From contig CAUVKI010000044.1 of assembly GCA_963552605.1 (NCBI GenBank), positions 1 to 14,610 of the forward strand: a DNA stretch of 14,610 bases, read 5' to 3'. Both the position numbers and the translations under genes were made by a program. The DNA is from CAUVKI01 sp963552605. Its GTDB lineage: Bacteria > Bacillota > Clostridia > Tissierellales > Peptoniphilaceae. Each line of letters starts with the position of its first letter. Position 1 is the stretch's first letter. A model generated the notes under the pieces. The model was not told the DNA's origin and did no database searches. It saw only the letters and a list, made by a program, of their open reading frames with translations. Positions 1 to 6,725 of this stretch are shown in pieces.

Positions 1-65
1 TAGTTTAGCATATTTATATTTGATATTCAATAAATTTATAGAATTTTAGTATAAGAGCAAAACAA

Positions 66-116
66 ATGGCTAAACTCAACAATTAAAATGTTGAAGTTTA
101 GCCATTTTATTTTTTT
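66..116 (-). terminator. Intrinsic terminator downstream of pepA, probably bidirectional
   Basis: An imperfect inverted repeat (arms about 66-80 and 90-105, with a one-base bulge) lies roughly 40 bases beyond the aminopeptidase stop codon. Read on the minus strand the hairpin is followed by TTTGTTTTGC; on the plus strand it is followed by a longer T-rich run (105-116). It can therefore stop pepA transcripts and also any transcript entering from the left edge. Its sequence is nearly the same as the terminator after hutH at 5953-6001 (see findings). Bases 1-65 are AT-rich and I see no gene in them. Confidence 0.8.
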
Positions 117-142
117 AAAACATCTGCTTTCGAGTAAACTCT

Positions 143-1624
143 TTATTGCTCGCAGTGATGAGCTCCATTCTTGGGATCAAGGGTTTTGATATATGAATAT
201 AGAGTTTTTACAGGTACTCCGTGTGCTCCGTTGGGAAGATATCCCCTCGCCTTACCGTCGGCAGTGCCTGCAATGTCCAAGTGAATCCAAGGCACTCCTT
301 CAACAAAATTCTCAAGGAAAGCTCCTGCGGTAATCGAACCCGCACCCGAACCGTTTTTTGCCATATTACTTATATCCGCCGTATCATGCTTAACCATTTC
401 ACGATAATCGTCGTTTAAGGGAAGTATGTGGAAAGCCTCTCCGGTAAGCTCGCCGTGCTTAACAAAATCCGCAGCAAAGTTTCGGTCATTTGAAACCACT
501 CCGGTGGTTATGTTTCCAAGCGCCACCACCACCGCACCGGTAAGAGTCGCCAAATCTATAATTCGTGCAGGTTTTTCTATGGTTGCCATATAGTATAGAG
601 CGTCCGCCAAAGTCAAGCGTCCCTCGGCATCGGTGTTCCCTATATATATAGTCGTGCCTTTCATAGATAAGATTATATCCCCCGTCTTATATGCACTGCC
701 TGAAATAAGATTTTCGCAGGCAAATGACACGGCGGTGACATTAACATTCAATTTATTTCTCGCTATGGCTTCCATCGCACCTATTACCGCCGCAGCTCCC
801 CCCATATCGGTGTGCATTGTTGACATACCGTCGGGAGTCTTTATGCAATAACCTCCGGCATCATAGGTCAATCCTTTTCCGACCAACCCGATTTTTTCGT
901 CCGACGAAGGATTGCCTTTCCACCTCATCACAATTCCCTTCGGTTCTTCATCTGAACCTCTTGCAACTTCCAAAAATGCGGCAGTTTTTAAAGCTTCAAG
1001 TTTCTTTTTGTCGAAAATTTCAACCTCAACCCCCAAAGGTTCAAGAATTTTTTTCGCTTCCTGTGCAAGTATTGAAGGAGTCATAGTGTTTGAACGCTCA
1101 TTCAGAAGTCTTCTGCAACTTTCCACCCCATACATAACCTGTTCAAGCTCCGCCACAAGCTCCGCCACTCTCTCGGGTTTCTTCTCAAGTTCAAAATAAA
1201 CCGTTTCCAAAGTCTTAGTTTCTTTTTCCGTCTTATATCTGTCCGTTACGGTTTGTGCCTGAAAAAATCCTTCAGCAATCGCCTTGCAGGTTTTTCCGTA
1301 GCAAATTTTTTTATCTTCCTCTTCGGACGAGGGCAATGAAGGAATTTTCATTGATAGGGTTTTAAGTTTAAGTCTTTGCGCCTCTTTTGCAAGAGAAAAT
1401 CCCGCAAGCCTTAAAACCTCGAGTGATAATTTTTTCCTCTCTCCAAGCCCCACATACAGAATCGGAGAATCCGAAAACTGATCGGAAAACACCTCTCCCT
1501 TTTTGGCGGAAAACACCTTTTTTTCTTTAAATTTCTCGATTTCCGCGCAATCCGATTTTATATCCGAAAAAATGAGATGCGCCTTTGCTGATGCCGATTC
1601 CGGTTGTTCAAATTTTATTTTCAT
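143..1624 (-). CDS. pepA: Leucyl aminopeptidase, M17 family (cytosol aminopeptidase)
   Basis: This 493-residue protein has the usual length for M17 cytosolic aminopeptidases, two-zinc hexameric enzymes that remove N-terminal residues, often leucine, during peptide turnover. The catalytic C-terminal domain is intact. The expected metal ligands are Lys250, Asp255, Asp273, Asp332 and Glu334, with catalytic Lys262 and Arg336. These fall in GKGLTYDAGG, MHTDMGGAA and the family signature NTDAEGRLTL, and the numbering happens to match the bovine lens enzyme. The N-terminal third (about 1-160) is the variable regulatory domain. There is no signal peptide, so the enzyme should be cytoplasmic. The ATG at 1624 is supported by AGGAGGT at 1632-1638. 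It is transcribed alone, divergent from the small ORF at 1698, and ends near a terminator. One small variation: the common DSGG before the catalytic lysine is DAGG here. Function is confident; the exact peptide preference cannot be read. Confidence 0.96.
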   Translation of the reverse strand: MKIKFEQPESASAKAHLIFSDIKSDCAEIEKFKEKKVFSAKKGEVFSDQFSDSPILYVGLGERKKLSLEVLRLAGFSLAKEAQRLKLKTLSMKIPSLPSSEEEDKKICYGKTCKAIAEGFFQAQTVTDRYKTEKETKTLETVYFELEKKPERVAELVAELEQVMYGVESCRRLLNERSNTMTPSILAQEAKKILEPLGVEVEIFDKKKLEALKTAAFLEVARGSDEEPKGIVMRWKGNPSSDEKIGLVGKGLTYDAGGYCIKTPDGMSTMHTDMGGAAAVIGAMEAIARNKLNVNVTAVSFACENLISGSAYKTGDIILSMKGTTIYIGNTDAEGRLTLADALYYMATIEKPARIIDLATLTGAVVVALGNITTGVVSNDRNFAADFVKHGELTGEAFHILPLNDDYREMVKHDTADISNMAKNGSGAGSITAGAFLENFVEGVPWIHLDIAGTADGKARGYLPNGAHGVPVKTLYSYIKTLDPKNGAHHCEQ

Positions 1625-1646
1625 AATTACTACCTCCTATGCTAAT

Positions 1647-1675
1647 ATAATAACTTAATGCAACCGATAATACAA
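1647..1675 (-). promoter_or_regulatory. Candidate sigma-A promoter for pepA
   Basis: On the minus strand TTGTAT (1670-1675) and TATTAT (1647-1652) are separated by 17 bases. The predicted start lies only a couple of bases before the AGGAGG site, so the leader would be very short. On the plus strand the same AT-rich stretch contains a perfect TATAAT (1646-1651) that could serve the small gene at 1698, but it has no good -35 box. This is inference from consensus only. Confidence 0.4.
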
Positions 1676-1697
1676 CAATAAAATTAAGGAGGGTGCT

Positions 1698-1796
1698 ATG
1701 AATAAGAAGCTTATAAGAACGATTGTGCTTATAATTGCCTTGATAATGGTTGGAGGTTTTTTATTCTCCGCCATATATTCGATTATGAGCAACTGA
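1698..1796 (+). CDS. Small single-pass membrane peptide (32 aa), Prli42-like in architecture
   Basis: The reading frame is ATG to TGA, 32 codons. It starts MNKKLIRTIVLIIALIMVGG and continues as a hydrophobic segment to about residue 28, ending in a short polar tail. A strong AAGGAGGG site (1686-1693) sits four bases before the ATG, and an intrinsic terminator begins two bases after the stop. It therefore looks like a complete monocistronic gene. The lysine/arginine-rich start followed by one transmembrane helix predicts an N-in, single-pass membrane peptide. Length and layout recall Prli42, the membrane anchor of the stressosome in Listeria, and related tiny Firmicutes proteins. That resemblance is from memory of the family, not an alignment, and no stressosome genes are in view. 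Function is unknown; coding status is well supported by its signals. Confidence 0.7.
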   Translation: MNKKLIRTIVLIIALIMVGGFLFSAIYSIMSN

Positions 1797-1797
1797 G

Positions 1798-1828
1798 AAA
1801 TCTCCCATTCAGGGAGGTTTTTTTTATT
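1798..1828 (+). terminator. Intrinsic terminator of the small membrane peptide gene
   Basis: The stem AAATCTCCC / GGGAGGTTT with loop ATTCA is followed by an unbroken run of T. It starts two bases after the stop codon of the 32-residue ORF, which argues that this short gene is a real transcription unit. Confidence 0.85.
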
Positions 1829-1870
1829 CTATAGGAAGTGTTTTTTTAGAAATTTGTAAATTATTTTTTC

Positions 1871-1899
1871 TGGCATATTCAGATAGATACAACTATAAT
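1871..1899 (+). promoter_or_regulatory. Candidate promoter of the TVP38-GT4-phospholipase operon
   Basis: A perfect TATAAT lies at 1894-1899. The hexamer 17 bases upstream (TGGCAT, 1871-1876) is a poor -35. If used, the leader would be about 60 bases. The 1829-1964 stretch holds nothing else that I recognise apart from the GGAGG site at 1954-1958. Confidence 0.4.
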
Positions 1900-1964
1900 A
1901 AGGATGATGTGAGATACTGTTGTAAAATAGTAAGAGGTAATCTCAAGTCGGACGGAGGAATACT

Positions 1965-2549
1965 ATGAAAATGACGGAAATAAAAAAAATAATTCTGAAA
2001 GCTTCAACCATAATTGCCACGGTATTTTGTGCGGCGTTTATAATATACGGTTTTAAAACCGGACTGTTCAGCTCCGAAGAAAAATTGAAAATATTTCTAA
2101 TGGAATTTAAGGGATTTGCCCCTTTGATATTTATAGGAATTCAGGCTTTGCAGGTGGTAATCCCCATTCTTCCCTTTGCATTGGGGTTGGTGGTCGGAGT
2201 TTTGGTGTTCGGACCGGGTTGGGGTTTCCTATATAATTACATAGGAATAAGTTTGGGTTCGATTTTAGCATTTCTGATAGCCAAGAGGTATGGCAGACCA
2301 TTTTTAACTGCACTTTTTGGAGGAAAACTCGTAGAGAAATATCACAGTATGACCCAAAAAAAAGGCTTTACGAAAGCCTTTGCGCTATCAATATTTTTAC
2401 CTCTGGCACCTGATGATTTTCTCTGCTATCTTGCAGGCACCACTTCGATGTCTCTTGCGACTTTTTCAACCATAATTCTCTTAGGCAAACCCATTTCGCT
2501 ATTTGTCTACACCTTCGGATTGAAAAACTTGCTCTCATTTGTATTCTAG
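1965..2549 (+). CDS. TVP38/TMEM64 (VTT/SNARE-associated) family membrane protein
   Basis: This 194-residue polytopic membrane protein has the length and pattern of the TVP38/TMEM64 family, part of the DedA-like superfamily. Bacterial and eukaryotic relatives have been linked to lipid scrambling or transport. Hydrophobic segments lie at about 12-30, 50-85 (with a re-entrant-looking PILPFALG stretch), 88-108, 138-160 and 166-190. The central GISLGSILAFLIAKRYGRPF region and the later LPLAPDDFLCYLAGTTSM segment are typical of the family. The start at 1965 is fixed by GGAGG at 1954-1958. It is the first gene of a three-gene operon: its TAG overlaps the ribosome binding site of the glycosyltransferase 11 bases downstream. 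The neighbours, a glycosyltransferase of glycolipid type and a phospholipase C-like protein, fit a membrane-lipid role, though the substrate is inferred. Confidence 0.88.
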   Translation: MKMTEIKKIILKASTIIATVFCAAFIIYGFKTGLFSSEEKLKIFLMEFKGFAPLIFIGIQALQVVIPILPFALGLVVGVLVFGPGWGFLYNYIGISLGSILAFLIAKRYGRPFLTALFGGKLVEKYHSMTQKKGFTKAFALSIFLPLAPDDFLCYLAGTTSMSLATFSTIILLGKPISLFVYTFGLKNLLSFVF

Positions 2550-2560
2550 GAGGACTTTTT

Positions 2561-3787
2561 ATGAAAGTATTGCTGTACTCAGGACTTAATAAGCTTATTG
2601 AAAAAAGTGGTGTGGGGGTTGCGGTGGAGCACCAAAAGCAAACCCTCTCCGATTTGGGAATTGATTACACGACGAGTTCGTGGGAAGAACATGATCTTGT
2701 GCAAATTAACACGGTACTTCCAAATGCCTATATTGCCGGAAAACTTGCCAAACTTAAAAAAGTTCCCGTGGTTTATTACGCTCATTCCACAATGGAAGAT
2801 TTCAGAAATTCATTTGTGCTTTCAAATTTTCTTGCGCCTTTCTTTAAGAGGTGGATCACTACCTGCTATAACACCTCCGATATAATAGTAACTCCCACAG
2901 AGTATTCCAAGCAGCTCCTTGAAAGCTACAACACGATTGATAAGCCCATAGTAAGTCTTTCAAACGGTATCGACACCAAGTTCTATAAGAAAAACAAAAA
3001 GGCAAGGGATAGGTTTCGCAAAAAATACGATATTCCCAAAGATAAAAAAGTTGTGATTTCTGTGGGGCATACAATTGAGAGAAAGGGAATTTCGGATTTC
3101 ATAGACATTGCAAAGAATTTTCCGGATGTTGATTTTTATTGGTTCGGTTATACCAAACCCTCTCTTGTGCCTCAAAACATTAAAGACAAGATGAAAAATG
3201 CCTCGACAAATGTAAAGTTTGCGGGATTTGTGGATAGAGAAAATTTAAGAGATGCCTATCAGGGAAGCGATGTGTTTTTGTTTTTAAGCCACGAGGAAAC
3301 GGAGGGAATAGTCGTGCTTGAGGCTTTGGCATCGGAAGTTCCTATTCTGGTGAGAGATATTCCGGTGTATGAAAATTGGCTTTTGGACGGTGAAAATGTC
3401 TATAAGGCGAAAACCAAGGCTCAATTTGAAATAACTTTAAGAGAAATGCTTAACGGAGAAAAAAAGGATTTGACAAAACAAGGATTGCTCCTTGCAAAGG
3501 AAAGAGATCTGTCCTCGATAGGCAGAAAGTTAAAAGACATCTATGTATATTGCGAAAAAAGCGGGGAGGCTGAGGGTGCAAGCGGAAACACATCGAGAAT
3601 TGACAAGGCTCGTGATAGAAAGAGTAGAAAAAAAACTTCCGCAATGGAATTTATCGGACAGAGAGAGACTGGAAATTTTGAAGGGTTCGGTCAAACCGGA
3701 TCGCTCATTGGACGTTTTTCTGCTTCCTCATTATTACGTAAAGAGCGGAAGGGAAATTCTCAGGAGGATAGAGGAATACATAAGTGA
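2561..3787 (+). CDS. GT4 glycosyltransferase, glycolipid-synthase type, with a probably frameshifted C-terminus
   Basis: As read, the product is 408 residues. Residues 1-335 form a typical GT-B, family 4 glycosyltransferase: acceptor domain at 1-150 with HSTMEDFRNSF (75-85) and SNGID (134-138), then nucleotide-sugar domain with SVGHTIERKG (167-176) and the EX7E motif Glu246-Glu254. The pattern recalls the CpoA/LafB-type enzymes that add a second sugar to glucosyl-diacylglycerol, a cytoplasmic membrane-surface reaction. Donor and acceptor are not proven. The last 75 residues (from about 334) are polar, low in hydrophobics and unlike the family, because they are an out-of-frame reading of the next gene. 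One extra base near the A6 run at 3555-3560 would instead end the protein at the TGA at 3571-3573. That would give about 337 residues, close to family length, just before the next gene's GTG. AGGAGG at 2548-2553 supports the start. Confidence 0.85.
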   Translation: MKVLLYSGLNKLIEKSGVGVAVEHQKQTLSDLGIDYTTSSWEEHDLVQINTVLPNAYIAGKLAKLKKVPVVYYAHSTMEDFRNSFVLSNFLAPFFKRWITTCYNTSDIIVTPTEYSKQLLESYNTIDKPIVSLSNGIDTKFYKKNKKARDRFRKKYDIPKDKKVVISVGHTIERKGISDFIDIAKNFPDVDFYWFGYTKPSLVPQNIKDKMKNASTNVKFAGFVDRENLRDAYQGSDVFLFLSHEETEGIVVLEALASEVPILVRDIPVYENWLLDGENVYKAKTKAQFEITLREMLNGEKKDLTKQGLLLAKERDLSSIGRKLKDIYVYCEKSGEAEGASGNTSRIDKARDRKSRKKTSAMEFIGQRETGNFEGFGQTGSLIGRFSASSLLRKERKGNSQEDRGIHK

Positions 3788-4133
3788 AAAACCTTGCAAA
3801 ACTATGCTTGAAGCGGGATATGTGCTTCACTACCTGACGGATTATTCCTGCAAGGTACATCGTGCGAAAGGGTTGGTAAGACCCGCAGACCATATCCGCT
3901 ATGAGAAAAAACTTGATGATTTTTTTAAATCTTACCGCATTGAACTAAAGATGACGGAAGTGAAAATCCCTCCGCCCGAAGAGCTTATTTTCGAGCTTAA
4001 AAGTCAAATTGAGTTATATCAAGTTGCAGCTTCAAGTATGAATCTGGATTTGGAAACTGCGTTTTCGGTTTGTGTCAAAACATTATTCCACATAGTGAGG
4101 TTTAAGTATAATTTTTCTCATATCCGAAAATAG
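3576..4133 (+). CDS. Zinc-dependent phospholipase C-like protein (PLC/P1 nuclease fold)
   Basis: From the GTG at 3576 the product has 185 residues. Candidate zinc ligands lie in the order of the Zn_dep_PLPC family: His6 (ETHRELTR), Asp42 (GSVKPD), His52 (LPHYYV), His85 and Asp89 (VLHYLTDY), His95 (CKVH), and His106. There is no signal peptide, so unlike secreted clostridial alpha-toxin this is probably cytoplasmic. Small proteins of this type are common in Firmicutes and their substrate is usually unproven. I chose GTG because GGGGAGG (3563-3569) sits six bases before it. An in-frame ATG at 3543 would add 11 residues but has no good ribosome binding site. The gene overlaps the apparent 3' end of the glycosyltransferase by 212 bases in another frame, probably because of a lesion in that gene. 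It is the last gene of the operon and is followed by a terminator. Confidence 0.82.
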   Translation: MQAETHRELTRLVIERVEKKLPQWNLSDRERLEILKGSVKPDRSLDVFLLPHYYVKSGREILRRIEEYISEKPCKTMLEAGYVLHYLTDYSCKVHRAKGLVRPADHIRYEKKLDDFFKSYRIELKMTEVKIPPPEELIFELKSQIELYQVAASSMNLDLETAFSVCVKTLFHIVRFKYNFSHIRK

Positions 4134-4140
4134 ATTATGA

Positions 4141-4177
4141 AAAAGCCAAAATGCGTTTGTTTTGGCTTTTATTTTTT
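4141..4177 (+). terminator. Intrinsic terminator after the phospholipase-like gene
   Basis: AAAAGCCAAAA (4141-4151) and TTTTGGCTTTT (4160-4170) form a perfect 11-bp stem with an 8-base loop, followed by ATTTTTT. It lies seven bases after the stop codon at 4131-4133 and closes the operon that starts at 1965. Confidence 0.9.
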
Positions 4178-4191
4178 GTTAAGACGAATTT

Positions 4192-4220
4192 TTGACTTAC
4201 GCATACTTTGTTTTTAAGTA
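4192..4220 (+). promoter_or_regulatory. Weak candidate promoter for hutH
   Basis: TTGACT (4192-4197) is a good -35 box, but the hexamer 17 bases on (TAAGTA, 4215-4220) is a poor -10. The remaining 150 bases to the start are very AT-rich, with no clear operator or leader RNA structure that I could identify. Confidence 0.3.
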
Positions 4221-4369
4221 AAATTTCAAAATTAAAATCATAACTTTATCGATACATAGTAGAGTGAAAATTTTTCATATTTTTTATATTTATAAAAATA
4301 GATTTTTTTTAGATTAGCGGTCGCTAAAATATGAATAAAGTTTGTAGAATGTCAAAGGAGGCAACGACA

Positions 4370-5908
4370 ATGAAAATTCGTCTTACGGGACTGGATTTAA
4401 CTCTTGAGGATTTAATCAATGTTGCACGAAAGCACGAAGAGGTGGAAATTGCGGAGGAAGCTCTTAAAAAAGTCAGACAATCCAGAAAGATTGTAGATGA
4501 AATTGTAAGTAAGGAAAGGGTGGTATATGGAATTACAACCGGATTCGGTTCGCTGTGTAATGTGTTTATCACCACCGAACAATCCGAGCAATTGCAGGAG
4601 AATTTGATACGCACTCATTCAACGGGATACGGAACCCCCCTTTCGGAAGATGAAGTTCGCGCGATTATGCTCATAAGAGTGAACTCCCTTTTGAAAGGTG
4701 TGTCGGGAGTTTGCGTGGAAACCCTTGATATCCTGATTGAAATGCTTAATAAAAATGTTGTTCCATTTATTCCCGAAAAAGGTTCTTTGGGCGCAAGCGG
4801 TGACCTTGCTCCGATTTCTCATATGGTGCTTCCTATGCTCGGACTCGGAAAGGCGTATTACAAAGGAGAACTCCTGTCCGGAAATGAGGCGATGAAAAGA
4901 GCGGGGATAAACACAATTAAACTCAAAGCGAAAGAGGGACTTGCTCTTATAAACGGCACAAGCGTTTTGACCGCCATAGGTGCCCTTGCCGTGTATGATG
5001 CAATAAATCTTTCAAAGGAAGCAGACATAATGGGAGCTTTATCGCTGGAAGCTCACAGGGGGATTATAGATCCTTTCTATGAAAAGCTGCATTTGGTAAG
5101 ACCTCATAAGGGGGCTTTGACCACTGCAAAAAATATCTGCAATCTTACCGAAAATTCCACACTTCTCACACATATGGCGGAAATAAGAGTGCAGGATGGC
5201 TATTCATTAAGATGTATACCGCAAATTCACGGTGCATCGAAAGACAGCATTAACTATGTGGCGGAAAAAGTCGAGATAGAGATCAATTCCGCAACGGACA
5301 ATCCCGTTATATTCAGCGAAGACGAAGTCATCTCCGGAGGGAATTTTCACGGGGAACTTATGGCTCAGCCTTTTGACTTCCTGACAATTGCAGTATCGGA
5401 AATAGGGGCGGTGTCGGAAAGAAGACTTGAGAGATTGGTTAATCATCAGCTTTCGGATTTTCCCGCATTTTTGGTAAAGCACCCCGGACTTAATTCAGGA
5501 TTTATGATCACTCAATATGCAGCGGCGGCATTGGCAAGTGAAAATAAAATCCTTGCTCACCCCGCATCGGTGGATAGTATTCCGTCCTGCGAGAACCAAG
5601 AAGATTTTGTTTCTATGGGTACCATTGCAGCCAGAAAAGCGAGAGAAGTCGTGAAAAATTCGAGAAGAATTCTTGCAACCGAACTTTTGGCAGCCGTGCA
5701 GGCTTTGGATTTCAGAAAAGAACTCTCACCGGGACTGACTCTTGGCAAAGGCACTCAAAGGGCATATGATGTGGTAAGAGAAAGCATTGATTTCATTGAA
5801 AACGATAAGGACATAGAGATTTATAACGAACTTGAGAAATCGACAAAGCTCTTAAGCTCGGGAACTTTACTTAAAACAGTGGGTGAGGTCGTAGATCTTA
5901 AGATTTAA
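4370..5908 (+). CDS. hutH: Histidine ammonia-lyase
   Basis: This 512-residue cytoplasmic enzyme of the aromatic amino acid lyase family should convert L-histidine to urocanate and ammonia, the first step of histidine breakdown. The Ala142-Ser143-Gly144 triad in GSLGASGDLAP cyclises to the MIO electrophile. Further active-site residues are Tyr53 (YGITTGFG), His83 (IRTHSTG), Asn195 (INGT), Tyr278 and Arg281 (QDGYSLRC), and Glu411 (NQED). His83 and the glutamate favour histidine over tyrosine or phenylalanine. After NQED it has Phe413 where the well-studied enzymes have His (NQEDHVSM). An upstream in-frame ATG at 4331 was rejected because AAAGGAGG (4354-4361) is correctly placed for the ATG at 4370. 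No hutU, hutI, hutG, ftcD or transporter gene adjoins it: a terminator follows and the next operon is unrelated. Confidence 0.95.
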   Translation: MKIRLTGLDLTLEDLINVARKHEEVEIAEEALKKVRQSRKIVDEIVSKERVVYGITTGFGSLCNVFITTEQSEQLQENLIRTHSTGYGTPLSEDEVRAIMLIRVNSLLKGVSGVCVETLDILIEMLNKNVVPFIPEKGSLGASGDLAPISHMVLPMLGLGKAYYKGELLSGNEAMKRAGINTIKLKAKEGLALINGTSVLTAIGALAVYDAINLSKEADIMGALSLEAHRGIIDPFYEKLHLVRPHKGALTTAKNICNLTENSTLLTHMAEIRVQDGYSLRCIPQIHGASKDSINYVAEKVEIEINSATDNPVIFSEDEVISGGNFHGELMAQPFDFLTIAVSEIGAVSERRLERLVNHQLSDFPAFLVKHPGLNSGFMITQYAAAALASENKILAHPASVDSIPSCENQEDFVSMGTIAARKAREVVKNSRRILATELLAAVQALDFRKELSPGLTLGKGTQRAYDVVRESIDFIENDKDIEIYNELEKSTKLLSSGTLLKTVGEVVDLKI

Positions 5909-5952
5909 GACGGCTTACCCGTAAGTAGATATTTAAAAAAAATCAGAAAAAT

Positions 5953-6001
5953 AAAAGGCTGAACTTCAACGTTTTGTTTGTTGAGTTTAGCCTTTTATTT
6001 T
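5953..6001 (+). terminator. Intrinsic terminator of hutH, copy of the pepA terminator
   Basis: AAAAGGCTGAACTTCAAC (5953-5970) pairs with GTTGAGTTTAGCCTTTT (5980-5996), with one bulged A and one G-U pair, and is followed by ATTTTG. It begins about 45 bases after the hutH stop. In transcript orientation its arms match those of the pepA terminator (66-105), including the asymmetric bulge. Confidence 0.88.
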
Positions 6002-6053
6002 GTCATTTCAGCAAAAATTTTCAACTAAACAGCCTAAGAATGTCCAAACGGGA

Positions 6054-6082
6054 TATACAAATACAAAACTCCGTGCTATCAT
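6054..6082 (+). promoter_or_regulatory. Candidate activator-dependent promoter of the ECF-AraC operon
   Basis: TATACA (6054-6059) and TATCAT (6077-6082) are 17 bases apart, each matching consensus at four or five positions. A weak promoter would suit control by the AraC-family activator encoded at the end of the operon. I could not recognise a convincing operator repeat in 6003-6131. Confidence 0.3.
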
Positions 6083-6131
6083 ACACATCAGCAGTATCTA
6101 ACTGAATAAAATTAGAAAGGACTAAACTTTT

Positions 6132-6725
6132 ATGAGTAAACAAGAATCAGGAAACAAATTAAACGGCAGAGATCTCATCAACATCGGTATCTATGCGGCA
6201 ATATATTTTGTTGTTGTTATGGCGTTGGCTATGACCGGGCTCATTCCGATTTTCCTTATACTGCTTTCCTCTATGATTGGAATTATCGGCGGCATTCCGT
6301 TTATGCTCTTCCTTACTAAGGTTAAAAAGCCCGGTATGATTCTAATTATGAGTCTGATTATGGGTATTTTGATGTTCGTAACCGGTATGACATGGATGCC
6401 GATTCCTTTTTCCATCATGACGGGAATTATTGCAGAACTGGTTTATCGGAATGGTGGATATAAGAGTGCATATTCTGCTATTATTACAGCCGGTTTTTTT
6501 CCTCTTTGGGCGTGCGGAAACTATCTGCCGTTATTTTTGCAAAGGGCTCAGTATTTTGCGGATAGAAAGAGCTATGGGCAGGAATACATCGATGCTGTCG
6601 TAAAGCTTACGCCTAACTGGATGTTTTTTGTTCTGCTGATTGCGACTTTTATCTGTGGCATTATCGGTGGCTTTATCGGCAAGGCTCTGTTAAAAAAACA
6701 TTTTGAAAGGGCGGGCATTGTATGA
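6132..6725 (+). CDS. ECF transporter S component, MptD/Trep_Strep family
   Basis: A 197-residue integral membrane protein with about five to six hydrophobic segments (roughly 16-38, 40-62, 68-90, 92-106, 115-137 and 158-185). The opening KLNGRDLINIGIYAAIYFVV is characteristic of the Trep_Strep/MptD family of putative substrate-binding (S) subunits of energy-coupling factor importers. The S component gives substrate specificity; the ligand of this family is not established and cannot be read from the sequence. It is the first gene of an operon in which the T component, the ATPase and a regulator follow with overlapping stops and starts. This makes a group I ECF system with its own energising module rather than one that borrows a shared EcfAA'T. 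An AAAGGA site (6116-6121) precedes the ATG. Confidence 0.9.
   Translation: MSKQESGNKLNGRDLINIGIYAAIYFVVVMALAMTGLIPIFLILLSSMIGIIGGIPFMLFLTKVKKPGMILIMSLIMGILMFVTGMTWMPIPFSIMTGIIAELVYRNGGYKSAYSAIITAGFFPLWACGNYLPLFLQRAQYFADRKSYGQEYIDAVVKLTPNWMFFVLLIATFICGIIGGFIGKALLKKHFERAGIV

Noticed and set aside
3551..3573. Programmed -1 frameshift at the A6 run in the glycosyltransferase gene
   Set aside because: In the coding frame the codons are GAA AAA AGC, which do not fit the X XXY YYZ slippery pattern, and I see no downstream stimulatory structure. A simple lesion explains the data better.
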